Source: Pseudomonadales bacterium (GTDB lineage: Bacteria > Pseudomonadota > Gammaproteobacteria > Pseudomonadales > Pseudohongiellaceae). Taken from it: DNA of 64,000 bases. Below, piece by piece: positions 43,266 to 52,483 of this stretch. A program made the translations under genes and the position numbers. The notes beneath the pieces were generated by a model that saw nothing but the letters and a program-made list of their open reading frames with translations, was not told where the DNA came from and ran no database searches. The stretch's first letter is position 1. Each line of letters begins with the position of its first letter. The stretch is from NCBI GenBank assembly GCA_024234395.1, contig JACKOH010000001.1, positions 577,001 through 641,000 of the forward strand, in the 5' to 3' direction.

Positions 43266-44339
43266 TTAAACCGATGCCGGCGGCTCCCTTGCTTCGGGAG
43301 TCTGATCGATCAACACCCGCGGTGTCAGCGTATCCAGATCCAGCATTACCAGATCTGCCGGGCGACTGCCGGAGTGCAGCAGGGTGGTTACGATTGCCGT
43401 GGGTTCCCTGGCGAACAGCAGGGCATTTCCAACCGGTGACCATTGCAGATTGTAAAGATAGTCGTCACTGCTGAAGATAGCTACCGGCCCGGTATCGGAG
43501 TCTGCTTCGAGAAGATAAAGTTTCGATTTTCCGTATTCGTGGCGCAGAAAGGCAAGGGTTGAGCCATCCGGTGACACCGCCATGGCAGAAGGGGCGCCGT
43601 TTTGATCCGCCACCGCCCCGCCATTCTGCAGAGAACTGAGGCTGAGCCGGGCGCCACTGATGGCGGTTCGTTCCCCGATCACCTGATCAAAGGCCGGCCC
43701 TGCAGCGCTGACAGGAAGCGTCCCGTGGTTGATCATGGCGCTGTTCCACCAGCCAAGGCCCAGCACCAGTGCCAGTGAAAAAGCTGCTGCCAGCATTGCC
43801 CGCTGAACAGGACGTGCCACGGGCGGATGCGTCGTTGCGGGTGCCATGATGGCGGGGATGATCGGCTGTTGCTCCCGGGCGACTGGCAGTCCAGTAACCG
43901 GTAATGTCAGTCGGTAACCTTTCTTGGGGATGGTTTCGAGGCCGCTGCAGCGCGGATTATCGTGGAGGTCCGGGTGTCTGAGCTGTTTGCGCAACTCGCT
44001 GACAGCCCGGGTGAGGGAGTTGTCATTCACGATAACCCTGGGCCAAAGTTCAGTGGTCAGCCGATCCCGGGTGATGACCCGGCCCTGATTGGCGGCCAGG
44101 AAACAGAGCAACTGCATCAGACGGGGTTCAAGGCTGCGCTGGCAGGTTGAATCGGTGACGCCGGAAAGGCGATTCAGTTCCGGGTTCACCAGCCAATCCC
44201 CGACCCGGAACGGTGTCTGCAGGGCAGTTTGTAAGGATGCCGGTGTCAATTCGCGGTCCGCGATACCGTTTGCGGGCCTGCTGACGGGTTCTGTCGGCAG
44301 CCGGCTTTCGCTCACTGATATTAAATCAATTTGTGACAT
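43266..44339 (-). CDS. Winged-helix transcriptional regulator, CadC/TolB-like
   Basis: A 357-residue protein. The ATG at 44339 (MSQIDLIS) with AAGGA upstream was preferred to an earlier start at 44411. The winged helix (about 65-155) has LMQLLCFLAANQGRVITRDRL, the LTRAVSELRKQL recognition helix and the IPKKGYRLTL wing. One helix lies near 185-203. The periplasmic part holds about two PD40-like propeller blades (MAVSPDGSTLAFLR, NLQWSPVGNALLFA) and then stops, shorter than usual for such sensors. It is convergent with copD and divergent from degQ. Ligand unknown. Confidence 0.75.
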   Translation of the reverse strand: MSQIDLISVSESRLPTEPVSRPANGIADRELTPASLQTALQTPFRVGDWLVNPELNRLSGVTDSTCQRSLEPRLMQLLCFLAANQGRVITRDRLTTELWPRVIVNDNSLTRAVSELRKQLRHPDLHDNPRCSGLETIPKKGYRLTLPVTGLPVAREQQPIIPAIMAPATTHPPVARPVQRAMLAAAFSLALVLGLGWWNSAMINHGTLPVSAAGPAFDQVIGERTAISGARLSLSSLQNGGAVADQNGAPSAMAVSPDGSTLAFLRHEYGKSKLYLLEADSDTGPVAIFSSDDYLYNLQWSPVGNALLFAREPTAIVTTLLHSGSRPADLVMLDLDTLTPRVLIDQTPEAREPPASV

Positions 44340-44628
44340 TTTCGCTTTATCCTTATGAAAAATAAGAGAATAATCGAAAACTCCCGTGCTGAAAGTCAAT
44401 CTCTGCCGCACGGCAATGTCGTCACTGTTACTTAATCATACAAAGCGCCAATTTTCCAGCCTGACCAGCTTTAAGGTGGCTTCCTTCAGCTTTTCTGGAG
44501 GTTTTCTTCCCGTTTTGATCAGGAATTCACAACCGGCCACAGGCAAGCTACGGATACCGGATGCGGATTCCGGCGCTGCCGGGTAGTTCGCAACCGCCAC
44601 CAACCTTCATTTGAATCAGGAGCAGAGC

Positions 44629-46035
44629 ATGAGTGTAAGACATTATTTCAGCGGGTTCGTAGTTGCCCTGGCCCTGGTGGCCGGTGCAAGTCAATTGTCC
44701 CTGACCAGTGCCCTCAGCGCCAATGCACTGGAGCAGGGTGTACCTTCCCTGGCGCCGATGTTGAAAGAGGTAACCCCCGCCGTGGTCAGCATTCGGGTGA
44801 CTGAAATGGCCAATGCGGAGCAGGGATTATCTTTCGGCGGGCAGCTTCCGGAGGGACTGCGTCGCTACTTTGACTTTGATCAGATGCCCGGCCGGCCGGA
44901 GCAGCAGTTCATGCCCCGCCGGCAGGGTGCCGGATCCGGCGTAATCATCAATGCGAATGACGGCCTGATTGTCACCAATCAGCATGTGGTCGCCAATGCC
45001 GACACGATCAGCGTCACGCTCAAGGACGGTCGTAACTACCCGGCCGAGCTGGTAGGCAGCGATCCGGGAACCGATATTGCACTGATCAAGATCGATGCCA
45101 GGGATCTGGTGGCGTTGCCATTCGCAGACAGTGAGAACGCGGAAGTGGGTGATTTCGTGGTAGCTATCGGTAATCCCTTCGGGATCGGACAGACAGTGAC
45201 CTCCGGCATCATCAGTGCGCTTGGCCGGGCCGGCCTGGATAATGAGAAATACGAGGATTTTATCCAGACCGATGCGGCAATCAACATGGGTAACTCCGGT
45301 GGCGCTCTGGTGGATATGCAGGGCCGCCTGATGGGCATCAATACCGCTATCATCAGCGCCAACGGCGGTGGCAGCGACGGCATCGGTTTCGCCGTTCCGG
45401 CCAATATGGTCCACACGGTGGTCGATCTGCTGGAGAGCGATGGCGAAGTCAGGCGCGGTATGCTGGGTGTGCAGATCAGCGATATTACCCCGGAAGTGGC
45501 CGACACGCTGAACCTCGATGCCGGTAGGGGTGCGCTGGTCGCCAGCGTCATGGCAGGCAGTGCCGCGGAAGCGGCCGGCATCCAGGTCTACGATGTCATT
45601 GTCAGCATCGATGAACGGGCTGTTGAAAACAGCCGGGATCTGCGCAATCAGGTTGGTCTGATACGCCGCGGCGAAACCGTGAAACTGGGAATTCTGCGTG
45701 ATGGTCACGACTTGAATCTCAGTGCGACTCTTGGCGGCAGTGAGGAACTGGCCCAGGCTGAGAGTAACGGTGTCAGACAGTCGGATGCGGATGACTTTGT
45801 CGGTGCGACCCTGCAGTCGGCAGGCAGCGCTGCAGACGGTGTCGAGGTCGTCGAGGTGGCACCACGCAGTCCGGCCTGGCAGGCGGGTTTGCGCAAGGGG
45901 GACCTAATCGTCGAGGTGAATCGCAAAGCGGTCAACAACCTGCGTGAATTCAACAGCAAGCTTGCCGATACCGGTGATCTGGTGGCCCTGACAGTGCAGC
46001 GTGACAATCGTCGGCTGTTGGTCATGGTGTCCTGA
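44629..46035 (+). CDS. Periplasmic serine protease, DegP/DegQ (HtrA) family
   Basis: A 468-residue envelope quality-control protease. A signal peptide is followed by a trypsin-like domain with the triad His119 (TNQHVVAN), Asp149 (GTDIALIKI) and Ser223 (MGNSGGAL). The Q-rich LA loop region (about 85-100) is short, closer to DegQ or MucD than to DegP. Two PDZ domains follow (about 265-350 and 370-465). The ATG at 44629 has CAGGAG upstream; an in-frame ATG at 44611 is six codons earlier. A strong terminator ends the unit. Confidence 0.93.
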   Translation: MSVRHYFSGFVVALALVAGASQLSLTSALSANALEQGVPSLAPMLKEVTPAVVSIRVTEMANAEQGLSFGGQLPEGLRRYFDFDQMPGRPEQQFMPRRQGAGSGVIINANDGLIVTNQHVVANADTISVTLKDGRNYPAELVGSDPGTDIALIKIDARDLVALPFADSENAEVGDFVVAIGNPFGIGQTVTSGIISALGRAGLDNEKYEDFIQTDAAINMGNSGGALVDMQGRLMGINTAIISANGGGSDGIGFAVPANMVHTVVDLLESDGEVRRGMLGVQISDITPEVADTLNLDAGRGALVASVMAGSAAEAAGIQVYDVIVSIDERAVENSRDLRNQVGLIRRGETVKLGILRDGHDLNLSATLGGSEELAQAESNGVRQSDADDFVGATLQSAGSAADGVEVVEVAPRSPAWQAGLRKGDLIVEVNRKAVNNLREFNSKLADTGDLVALTVQRDNRRLLVMVS

Positions 46036-46101
46036 TAACTTCCTGTCCGGGTGCGCCGCCAGGCGGCTGCACCCGTCCCTGCGCCATCCCCAAGGCGCGC
46101 T

Positions 46102-46139
46102 GGCCGGTCCGATGCAGCATTAACGGACCGGCCTTTTTT
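46102..46139 (+). terminator. Rho-independent terminator after the DegQ-like gene
   Basis: GGCCGGTCCG (46102-46111) pairs with CGGACCGGCC (46124-46133), with a 12-base loop, followed by TTTTTT (46134-46139). Confidence 0.88.
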
Positions 46140-46285
46140 ATTCTGCAAACCAGGCGTTCCTGAGCTTCACGAATCCCAGATATTTCAGACTCGGGAAGCT
46201 GCCGGTCAGGACTTTGTGAAGGTCTCCAGCACGTGTATCATTGGTCGCCAGGCTGCCGCCGGGGTTGAACTGGTGGCATTAATTC

Positions 46286-47500
46286 TTGAGGCACCACACG
46301 GGTAAACGCTTTTTGTATTTCAGAGACCTTCGTCCGGCCCGACCCCGGGTGGCACTGCTGATAACGTTCCTGTCATTGCTGCCAGTTTTATCCGTCACGG
46401 CTCAGGAAAATCAGGCTCCACGCGAAGCGACAGGGTATAACGTCGCGGCCCTCCAGGCGCAGACCTCCAGCGCTTTTCTTGCCTGGCTCGAACAGCAGAT
46501 TACCGAGCAGCACCTGCCCGGAGCTGCAGCGGCCCTGGTCAGCAGAGAACAGACTCTGGATCTGCGCACCTGGGGTGTCCGTAATGCCGACAATCCGCAA
46601 CCACTGACGGAAGAATCACTGTTCAGAATCGCTTCGGTGAGCAAGACTTTTGCCGGCACCGTGGCTTCGTTGATGGTAAGCAACCACCTGCAGAGTTGGG
46701 AAACACCGGTCAGCGAGGTCCTGCCACAATTGCAGATCGGTACCGGAAGCGCTTCCCGGGCCATCACGCTCAGGAATATCGTCAGTCACACCACGGGCCT
46801 TATGCCCCACGCCTATTCAAACATGCTTGACGACGGGGTTCTCTACGAGAAGATCGTGAGCAAATTCAACCAGATCCCCACCGTGTGCCCCCCGGGCAGA
46901 TGTTACGGCTATCAGAATGTTGTGTTTTCGCTGATAGCGGATGTGGTGGAGGTCTCGACCCACGAACCCTATGAACAATACCTCGATGAACAGCTGTTCA
47001 AACCGCTTGGCATGGATCACGCGTCGACCGGTCTGGATAACTTTGTCGGCAGTGCCGATGCCACAGCTCCCCATCTCCGCGTCCGGGGTGGCTGGCATAC
47101 CACCAGTCTCAATCCGGCCTATTACTCGGTAGCACCCGCGGCGGGAATCAACGCCAGCGTTCTGGACATGGCGATCTGGGCACGGGCCAATCTTGGTGGC
47201 TTTCCGGAAGTTCTGTCGGAGTCCTTTCTTTCTCAGCAGCACACACCGGTGGTTGAAACACCACGTGGCAATTACTTCAATCGCTGGCCGGGGCTGGAGA
47301 AAGCCTGGTATGCGCTGGGCTGGCGGGTGTTTGATTACCGTGGTTTGCGCGTCATTCACCATGGTGGCGGGGTACGTGGTTTCCGCTCGGAGGTGGCGCT
47401 CGTTCCCGACCGGAATATCGGCGTGGTCGTATTGTTCAATGAGGAAACCACGCTGGCCAACGATGTGGTGCCGGCCTTCCTCGATTCACTGTTGCAATAA
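46286..47500 (+). CDS. Serine hydrolase, class C beta-lactamase family
   Basis: A 404-residue penicillin-binding/beta-lactamase fold protein from a TTG start (uncertain; a TTG at 46313 is an alternative). A signal peptide ends near VTAQ. The nucleophile Ser117 and Lys120 form SxxK (ASVSKTF). YxN is in GYQNVV, and the third motif is HHGGGVRGF in place of KTG. That third motif points to an esterase or D-amino-acid peptidase rather than a resistance enzyme. Probably periplasmic. Separated from nfsA by 34 bp, so possibly co-transcribed. Confidence 0.85.
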   Translation: MRHHTGKRFLYFRDLRPARPRVALLITFLSLLPVLSVTAQENQAPREATGYNVAALQAQTSSAFLAWLEQQITEQHLPGAAAALVSREQTLDLRTWGVRNADNPQPLTEESLFRIASVSKTFAGTVASLMVSNHLQSWETPVSEVLPQLQIGTGSASRAITLRNIVSHTTGLMPHAYSNMLDDGVLYEKIVSKFNQIPTVCPPGRCYGYQNVVFSLIADVVEVSTHEPYEQYLDEQLFKPLGMDHASTGLDNFVGSADATAPHLRVRGGWHTTSLNPAYYSVAPAAGINASVLDMAIWARANLGGFPEVLSESFLSQQHTPVVETPRGNYFNRWPGLEKAWYALGWRVFDYRGLRVIHHGGGVRGFRSEVALVPDRNIGVVVLFNEETTLANDVVPAFLDSLLQ

Positions 47501-47534
47501 ATCAGAATTCCAGACAATCCGGAGATAAAGCACT

Positions 47535-48272
47535 ATGAGTTCCGTTATCGAACTGCTGAAATCCCATCGCAGTATCCGCAAATTTACCACGCAACCTATT
47601 GCCGAAGACCTGTTCCGGCAGCTGGTGGAAGCAGGGCAGGGTGCGGCAACTTCGAGTTTTCTGCAGGGAGGGACAATCATCCGGGTTCGCAGTCCTGAAA
47701 GCAGAGCGCAACTGTCGGTTCTGGCAGGCAATCAGTCCTATGTGCAATCAGCAGCGGAGTTTCTGGTCTTCTGCGCGGACCTCAAACGGGCCGGTAATTA
47801 CTGCAGGGAGTATGGCAAACCGTTTGAGGGAGATTATACCGAGCATTTCATAATTGCCACGGTCGATGCAACATTAATGGCGCAAAGCCTGGTAACGGCC
47901 GCGGAATCGGTGGGGTTGGGGATATGTTACATAGGTGGTATTCGCAATAACCCGCGGGAAGTCAGCGATCTGCTGAAGTTACCGAAAGGCGTATACCCGG
48001 TGTTCGGATTGTGTCTCGGGTATCCTGATCAGAACCCGGAGCTGAAACCGCGCCTGCCACTGTCGGTGATACTGAAGGATGAGTTCTATAACGAGGACGG
48101 TGACGCGCAGGCGATCCGTGAATACGATAAAGCGGTACGGGAGTATTACCGGACCCGAACCGGAGGTGGGCACGGGATCAGCTGGAGTGAACAGGTTTCC
48201 GTGTTGTTATCCGAGAAATCAAGACCCCATATGAAGGCATTCCTTGCCGAGCAGGGGTTCACCTTCCGTTAG
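47535..48272 (+). CDS. nfsA: NADPH nitroreductase, NfsA type
   Basis: An FMN enzyme of 245 residues that reduces nitro compounds and quinones by two electrons. It follows the NfsA pattern closely: IELLKSHRSIRKF at the N terminus (FMN phosphate site), SSFLQGGTIIRV, AAEFLVFCADLKR, the Gly-rich GLGICYIGGIRNNP, and the FGLCLGYPDQNPELKPRLP stretch. GGAGA precedes ATG 47535. The 3' end overlaps the convergent thioesterase gene by 14 bp. Confidence 0.9.
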   Translation: MSSVIELLKSHRSIRKFTTQPIAEDLFRQLVEAGQGAATSSFLQGGTIIRVRSPESRAQLSVLAGNQSYVQSAAEFLVFCADLKRAGNYCREYGKPFEGDYTEHFIIATVDATLMAQSLVTAAESVGLGICYIGGIRNNPREVSDLLKLPKGVYPVFGLCLGYPDQNPELKPRLPLSVILKDEFYNEDGDAQAIREYDKAVREYYRTRTGGGHGISWSEQVSVLLSEKSRPHMKAFLAEQGFTFR

Positions 48273-49092
48273 CGTGACTGCTGTCCCCGTAGACCCGGTG
48301 GTCAAAGTACACCATGCACTGGCGTGACAGTGCGCAGAGCGTTCCCTGTTCGGTGAACAGTCTGCCAGCCTGTTGCGTGTAGCCATGGGCCGCGTGTTCG
48401 ATATGGTAGTCAAGATAAAACCAGTCCTCTTTGAGCAGTTCCGGTTCTGTCACAAATTCCAGAGACCAGGTTAGAGAACTGGCCGGTACCTTGGGCTCCT
48501 TATAGTGAGAAAGAATCACCGGTGGCGGAATATCCGCCAGGGCAATAATTTTCTCCACCGGGAACTCGCTCATGTCAGCGCGGTGACGTGCCCAGATTCC
48601 CAGACGATTATCCCTGCTGCCGCTGAACGGAATTCCCCCACCGGTCCAGGCACCTTCAAAGTAGTCAAGGAAAGGCGGCCCGGACCGGTGGCGATCGAAA
48701 CTGCGTCGGCTGTCCCGTGGTTCAGGACTGAATGACTGTTGCGGCTGAACCGAATAGGTGTCCCGTGACCTGCCAAACACCGCCATCACCTGTAGACACA
48801 GTTCGCCCTCTGCCAGCAGTTCGGCTGACAGTTGCGTGACGTTGTTACCGCGCCGCTGCACGTGGGGTATGACAGTCACTTCGCCCGGGGGGATGGGTCC
48901 AATAAACGACACCATCAGCGAGCGCACGGGCTGGGGTTCCGGCAACAACTTGGTCAGGCCGCTCACGGCGATGGCGGTACTCAGACCACCAAAGGCTGAG
49001 CGCCCCTGGGTCCATGCTTCAGTGAATTCTGTGCGGTTACCGGGATCGTCCCGCAACTGCCTGAGGATAGCGGGTAAGTCTTTGTCTACCAT
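48259..49092 (-). CDS. Acyl-CoA thioesterase family protein (double hotdog)
   Basis: A 277-residue protein with two tandem hotdog halves, like TesB-type thioesterases. The first half contains GRSAFGGLSTAIAVSGL and the FIGPIPPGEVTV strand. The second contains SSLTWSLEFV-WFYLDYHIEHAAHGY and the closing GTLCALSRQCMVYFD, which is typical of acyl-CoA thioesterase II and related proteins. The chain length handled is unknown. It is convergent with nfsA and divergent from the second copC-like gene. Confidence 0.82.
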   Translation of the reverse strand: MVDKDLPAILRQLRDDPGNRTEFTEAWTQGRSAFGGLSTAIAVSGLTKLLPEPQPVRSLMVSFIGPIPPGEVTVIPHVQRRGNNVTQLSAELLAEGELCLQVMAVFGRSRDTYSVQPQQSFSPEPRDSRRSFDRHRSGPPFLDYFEGAWTGGGIPFSGSRDNRLGIWARHRADMSEFPVEKIIALADIPPPVILSHYKEPKVPASSLTWSLEFVTEPELLKEDWFYLDYHIEHAAHGYTQQAGRLFTEQGTLCALSRQCMVYFDHRVYGDSSHANGR

Positions 49093-49195
49093 ATGGCGAG
49101 AGTTAACCTGTGTGTTTTCGGGACGCTGAAGAGACGGTAGAATGCAGGGAGCTTTTCAGAAGTCAAGTTTCATGCCACTTGCGGAGCAAACTATT

Positions 49196-49825
49196 GTGAA
49201 ATACACGGCGAATACCAGGGCGAGGGCCAGACGATTCAATACCGGCAGGCGCCGCTTTGCCGACGCACTGCCGGCATTAATTCTGCTCCTGACGGCGGGC
49301 ATGAATACTGCACAGGCGCAACATCAGGGCCATGGTGGACCGCAATTCGGCGTCAGTGCCACAACCGCTGGAATTATAGCAGAAACGGTCCCGCTGGATG
49401 ACTCGGTGCTGACTGCCTCCCCGGGCCAGGTGATGTTAAACTTCGGCCGGCCTGTGGAACTGGTCAAACTGGTCCTCTACAACCATCGGCATGATTGGGT
49501 CGATATCGGCTTCCGCTACAATCCGGGGGCGATTACAGTATTTTCCTGGCCGGTTCCGGTCCTGCAGCCGGCGGATTACTACTCGGTGAGCTGGGCGATC
49601 CTGGATGATCAGGACCGGCTGGTTAAAGGCAGCTTCAGTTTCTCTTTTGGACCTGAAGCGGAATCGCCGTCGACAGTCATGGCCAGGGAAATGTTGCACA
49701 TGAATCACGATCCCCTGTCGGAATTACAGCGCATGCAGCCGGAACCGGGTGGCATACGATTCAGCGATGATCCCGATCCCAGATTCGAGCCGCCGTTTGC
49801 CCCGGTCCTGGGGCAGCCACGCTGA
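49196..49825 (+). CDS. CopC-domain periplasmic protein
   Basis: About 209 residues from a GTG start with GGAG nine bases upstream; an ATG at 49142 would add 18 residues. A long basic n-region leads into a signal core ending at AQA. The mature N terminus would be QHQGHGG, with two His that may bind copper. The domain keeps the CopC strands (GQVMLNFGRPVELVKLVLY, YYSVSWAILDDQDRLVKGSFSFSF) but has lost the DGH motif. A proline-rich tail of about 50 residues follows. A metal role is likely, unproven. Confidence 0.72.
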   Translation: MKYTANTRARARRFNTGRRRFADALPALILLLTAGMNTAQAQHQGHGGPQFGVSATTAGIIAETVPLDDSVLTASPGQVMLNFGRPVELVKLVLYNHRHDWVDIGFRYNPGAITVFSWPVPVLQPADYYSVSWAILDDQDRLVKGSFSFSFGPEAESPSTVMAREMLHMNHDPLSELQRMQPEPGGIRFSDDPDPRFEPPFAPVLGQPR

Positions 49826-49848
49826 CTCATGGGTTCCGCAACAAAAAC

Positions 49849-49884
49849 GGCCCGCCAGGCGCAGGGTCCGGCGGGCCTTAATTT
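49849..49884 (+). terminator. Rho-independent terminator between converging genes
   Basis: GGCCCGCC (49849-49856) pairs with GGCGGGCC (49870-49877), followed by TTAATTT. It is preceded by an A run (ACAAAAAC), so it may work for both converging genes. Confidence 0.75.
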
Positions 49885-49895
49885 ATTGCGGGCTG

Positions 49896-50855
49896 TCAGG
49901 GTGTTACGGTTACCGTGACATACTGATCCTGGTACAGCCCGCCATCGTCAGCTCGTCCCCACAGAACGTAGGTACCCGGCGTGTCGAAAGTGACTTCGGT
50001 GCTGTAGATGCCATCCTCCGGCACGGCCGGGGGTTGCCACAGGGCACCCCACGGTGAATTGGCCGAAGTACGTGTATCTTCCCAGGGCTTAACCTGGGGT
50101 GGATCGAATTGCACCGATTCCTGAACCGAGCCGGCAGCGGAATCCGGGCCCCGGTAAACGTTCCAGGAAAGAAACAGACCGTTGTGCTTGCCCACCGTGA
50201 TGCGGCTGGGCGGATTAAGCATGGCCCGGGTCAGCTCTTCCTGAGTGGAAATGCCTGCACGGCGGGGCTTGGGTATGCCGTCGTCCAGAACCTGGGCACG
50301 AATCTGCAGGGGCTGGCCAACCGATACCGTACGTCGTGAATCGCCGAGCACCGTGAGTTGCGGTGCGACATTGGCGCGTGATTCCGGGCTGCTGGTTCCG
50401 GCTCCCAGAGATCCGGTTTCCGACGCAATGACCACGTTATCGATGACATAATCGGTGGCCAGGGTCCCATAGGCGCGTCGCGTAACGCCATTTGGAGACG
50501 TCGTTTCCCAGACCAGTTCCTGATCACCCCAGTCGGCAGGGACCACAACTTCGAAGGTGAAGCGGTTTCGACGTGGCAGAAAATGTGTGGGTTGGCCCCG
50601 GTCCGGATCACCTGGCGAAAAGAAATTGTTCCCGCCTACCGGAATATCGATTTCCTCTTCCCAGTTCTCATTGAAGTAACCGAAGATAAACGAAAAGGTT
50701 CCGTCTTCGTTTTTTCTCCAGCCCTCATAAGCGGGTTCCACATGCTGACCTTTACGGTAGGACAGCTGACTGCTGGCTGCGGGACTCAGCACCAGAGCGA
50801 CGCAGGCAAGCAACAGGCCGATGCGGGCGCTCGTAAACTTCGTGCCAGGGTTCAT
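49896..50855 (-). CDS. Secreted protein of unknown function
   Basis: A 319-residue protein with a signal peptide (cleavage near ASSQL). The YEGWRKNEDGTFSFIFGYFN stretch and NRFTFEVVVPADW strand suggest beta-sandwich domains. The C-terminal TPGTYVLWGRADDGGLYQDQYVTVTV looks like an immunoglobulin-like strand set. I do not recognise an enzyme. It is downstream of the haem-c/copper-monooxygenase-like gene on the same strand, separated by a terminator, so co-function is possible but expression is not obligatorily linked. Confidence 0.6.
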   Translation of the reverse strand: MNPGTKFTSARIGLLLACVALVLSPAASSQLSYRKGQHVEPAYEGWRKNEDGTFSFIFGYFNENWEEEIDIPVGGNNFFSPGDPDRGQPTHFLPRRNRFTFEVVVPADWGDQELVWETTSPNGVTRRAYGTLATDYVIDNVVIASETGSLGAGTSSPESRANVAPQLTVLGDSRRTVSVGQPLQIRAQVLDDGIPKPRRAGISTQEELTRAMLNPPSRITVGKHNGLFLSWNVYRGPDSAAGSVQESVQFDPPQVKPWEDTRTSANSPWGALWQPPAVPEDGIYSTEVTFDTPGTYVLWGRADDGGLYQDQYVTVTVTP

Positions 50856-50972
50856 TCAATTCTCTCCTTTCAGTTTTTGTTGGTTCGAAATCTTGGCTTT
50901 TCAGCCCAGGCTCTCCGACCTTCGTGTGTAGCTGACGGGCCCGGGTCTGAAGTAAAAAAAACTGCAGAAAAA

Positions 50973-51006
50973 AACGCAAGGCCCACTCGTTGAGCCTTGC
51001 GTTTTT
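50973..51006. terminator. Bidirectional terminator
   Basis: AACGCAAGGC (50973-50982) pairs with GCCTTGCGTT (50994-51003). A runs lie on the left and T on the right, so it terminates the minus-strand gene above and could also stop plus-strand transcription. Confidence 0.82.
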
Positions 51007-51034
51007 GTGGATTGGCAGTCAGGACAGTGGCCGT

Positions 51035-52483
51035 TCAGTTGGCAGCCACATCATCCGACAACTCTTCACCGACGTCACTGGTTTCAGGTATCGGGGCGAC
51101 CAGCGGAGCCAGGCAGAGGGGGCATCCGATTACGTGGTCGTTTGGACCAAGATCCAGTACCTCGCGGCGGTTGGCCATTTCCTCGAAAAACTGATCTTCA
51201 GTCAGTTTTACCCGAATACCCAGGTCGATGAACATATTGGTTACCGACCGATTACCGGAGCCCTGCCAGTTGCGTGGGTCGGGCACGTTGGGATTGCTGT
51301 CGGTATTGTTCATATAGCCGACGATGTGAAGAATCGTACCCTTGGGAAGCAATGGTTCATAATTTTCCGCGAACGGATAGCCGCGTACCCAGTTGTGGTC
51401 ATAGCCCACGCAAGACAGGGTTTCGACCGTATAACCCCAGATTGCCTCCAGACACATGCGTTCGCCGGGGGCATGCAGGTGGGGTTCGAAAGTGATGATC
51501 TTGGTGTGATCCTCCATGACTGCATAGGCGTGCAGTTCCTGGTCCTTTTCATTGCCGGCAATACTGATGTCCACGCCGTTGCCGAGACCGAATCGGGCAG
51601 TTTCGAACTTGGGTTCGTAGCCTAGCGGATGAAAGCGGAAACCGATTTCCAGATGGCCGGTGGTATCGCGGCCGTTGGAATGCATATGGACTGAGTCGGT
51701 AGCGAAGACGGAGCCGGCCCGCAGCAGACGACCGTTTTCCGGATCAAAAATATCGGGGTTTCGACCCACTTCGTGTACCGGCCAGCCGACTGTCCCGTCG
51801 GCCGTCGGGTTACCGTTCTCGTCATGGACTTCGGTACGCCAGATCATGTGGTGAAAAATGTAGCGACCACCGACAGTTTCCCGCCCGGTACCGGTGTTGG
51901 GAACGTCGTTGACTTCGACAATCTCGACGGACTTCACATAGCGGTCCTGTTCCAGGCCCAGTGGTACCCTGGCCAGTTCGCCCCACCAGTCGGGGCTGCC
52001 GGCCTCCTTAAAAAATTCCTGGGTATTGACCACCAGGTCGGGCTGACCCAGCGTCCATTTCACGCTGTCATCGAACACCAGAGGTGCCGGTGCGTCGGCC
52101 TGATCGCCCTCCGGGGCGCCGGTCCTGGCCCAGCGGGAAATCGCCGCAATTTCCTCGTCATTCAGAGAGGGGTCGTTTTTGAATTCCTGGATGCCGATGT
52201 CTTTTTCCACATACCAGGGGGGCATGGCACCGGCGCGATCCCGCAGGCCGGTCTTGTATTCGATCAATCCGGCAAATGGGGCTACCTGCTCATAAGTGAC
52301 CAGCGGCATGGGAGCCACGCCGCCTTCCCGATGGCAATGCTGGCAGCTGCGCTGCAGTATCGGCTCGATGTCTTTATGGAAGGTAACCTGACCGGCATTC
52401 TGGGCCAGGCTCATGGCGGGCCACAGCAGAATGCCGCCAAGGATGCAGTTACCAGTGAACTTGAGTGACTTGAGGTTACGCAT
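51035..52483 (-). CDS. Exported haem-c protein with copper type II monooxygenase-like domains
   Basis: A 482-residue periplasmic protein. The ATG at 52483 has GGGGAGA upstream and starts a signal peptide ending at SLAQ; a longer frame to 52612 is rejected. A cytochrome c domain follows, with Cys47, Cys50 and His51 (CQHCH) and a likely Met ligand in VAPMPLV or AMPPWYV. The second part resembles peptidylglycine monooxygenase domains, with candidate copper ligands in IFHHMIW, HMHSNG, HLEIGFRFHP and FEPHLHAPG. The reaction is unknown. One-electron transfer from haem to copper is plausible inference. Confidence 0.75.
   Translation of the reverse strand: MRNLKSLKFTGNCILGGILLWPAMSLAQNAGQVTFHKDIEPILQRSCQHCHREGGVAPMPLVTYEQVAPFAGLIEYKTGLRDRAGAMPPWYVEKDIGIQEFKNDPSLNDEEIAAISRWARTGAPEGDQADAPAPLVFDDSVKWTLGQPDLVVNTQEFFKEAGSPDWWGELARVPLGLEQDRYVKSVEIVEVNDVPNTGTGRETVGGRYIFHHMIWRTEVHDENGNPTADGTVGWPVHEVGRNPDIFDPENGRLLRAGSVFATDSVHMHSNGRDTTGHLEIGFRFHPLGYEPKFETARFGLGNGVDISIAGNEKDQELHAYAVMEDHTKIITFEPHLHAPGERMCLEAIWGYTVETLSCVGYDHNWVRGYPFAENYEPLLPKGTILHIVGYMNNTDSNPNVPDPRNWQGSGNRSVTNMFIDLGIRVKLTEDQFFEEMANRREVLDLGPNDHVIGCPLCLAPLVAPIPETSDVGEELSDDVAAN

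Noticed and set aside
46286..47500. True class C beta-lactamase giving drug resistance
   Set aside because: SxxK and YxN are present, but KTG is replaced by an HxGGGxxG-type motif, typical of esterase and peptidase relatives.
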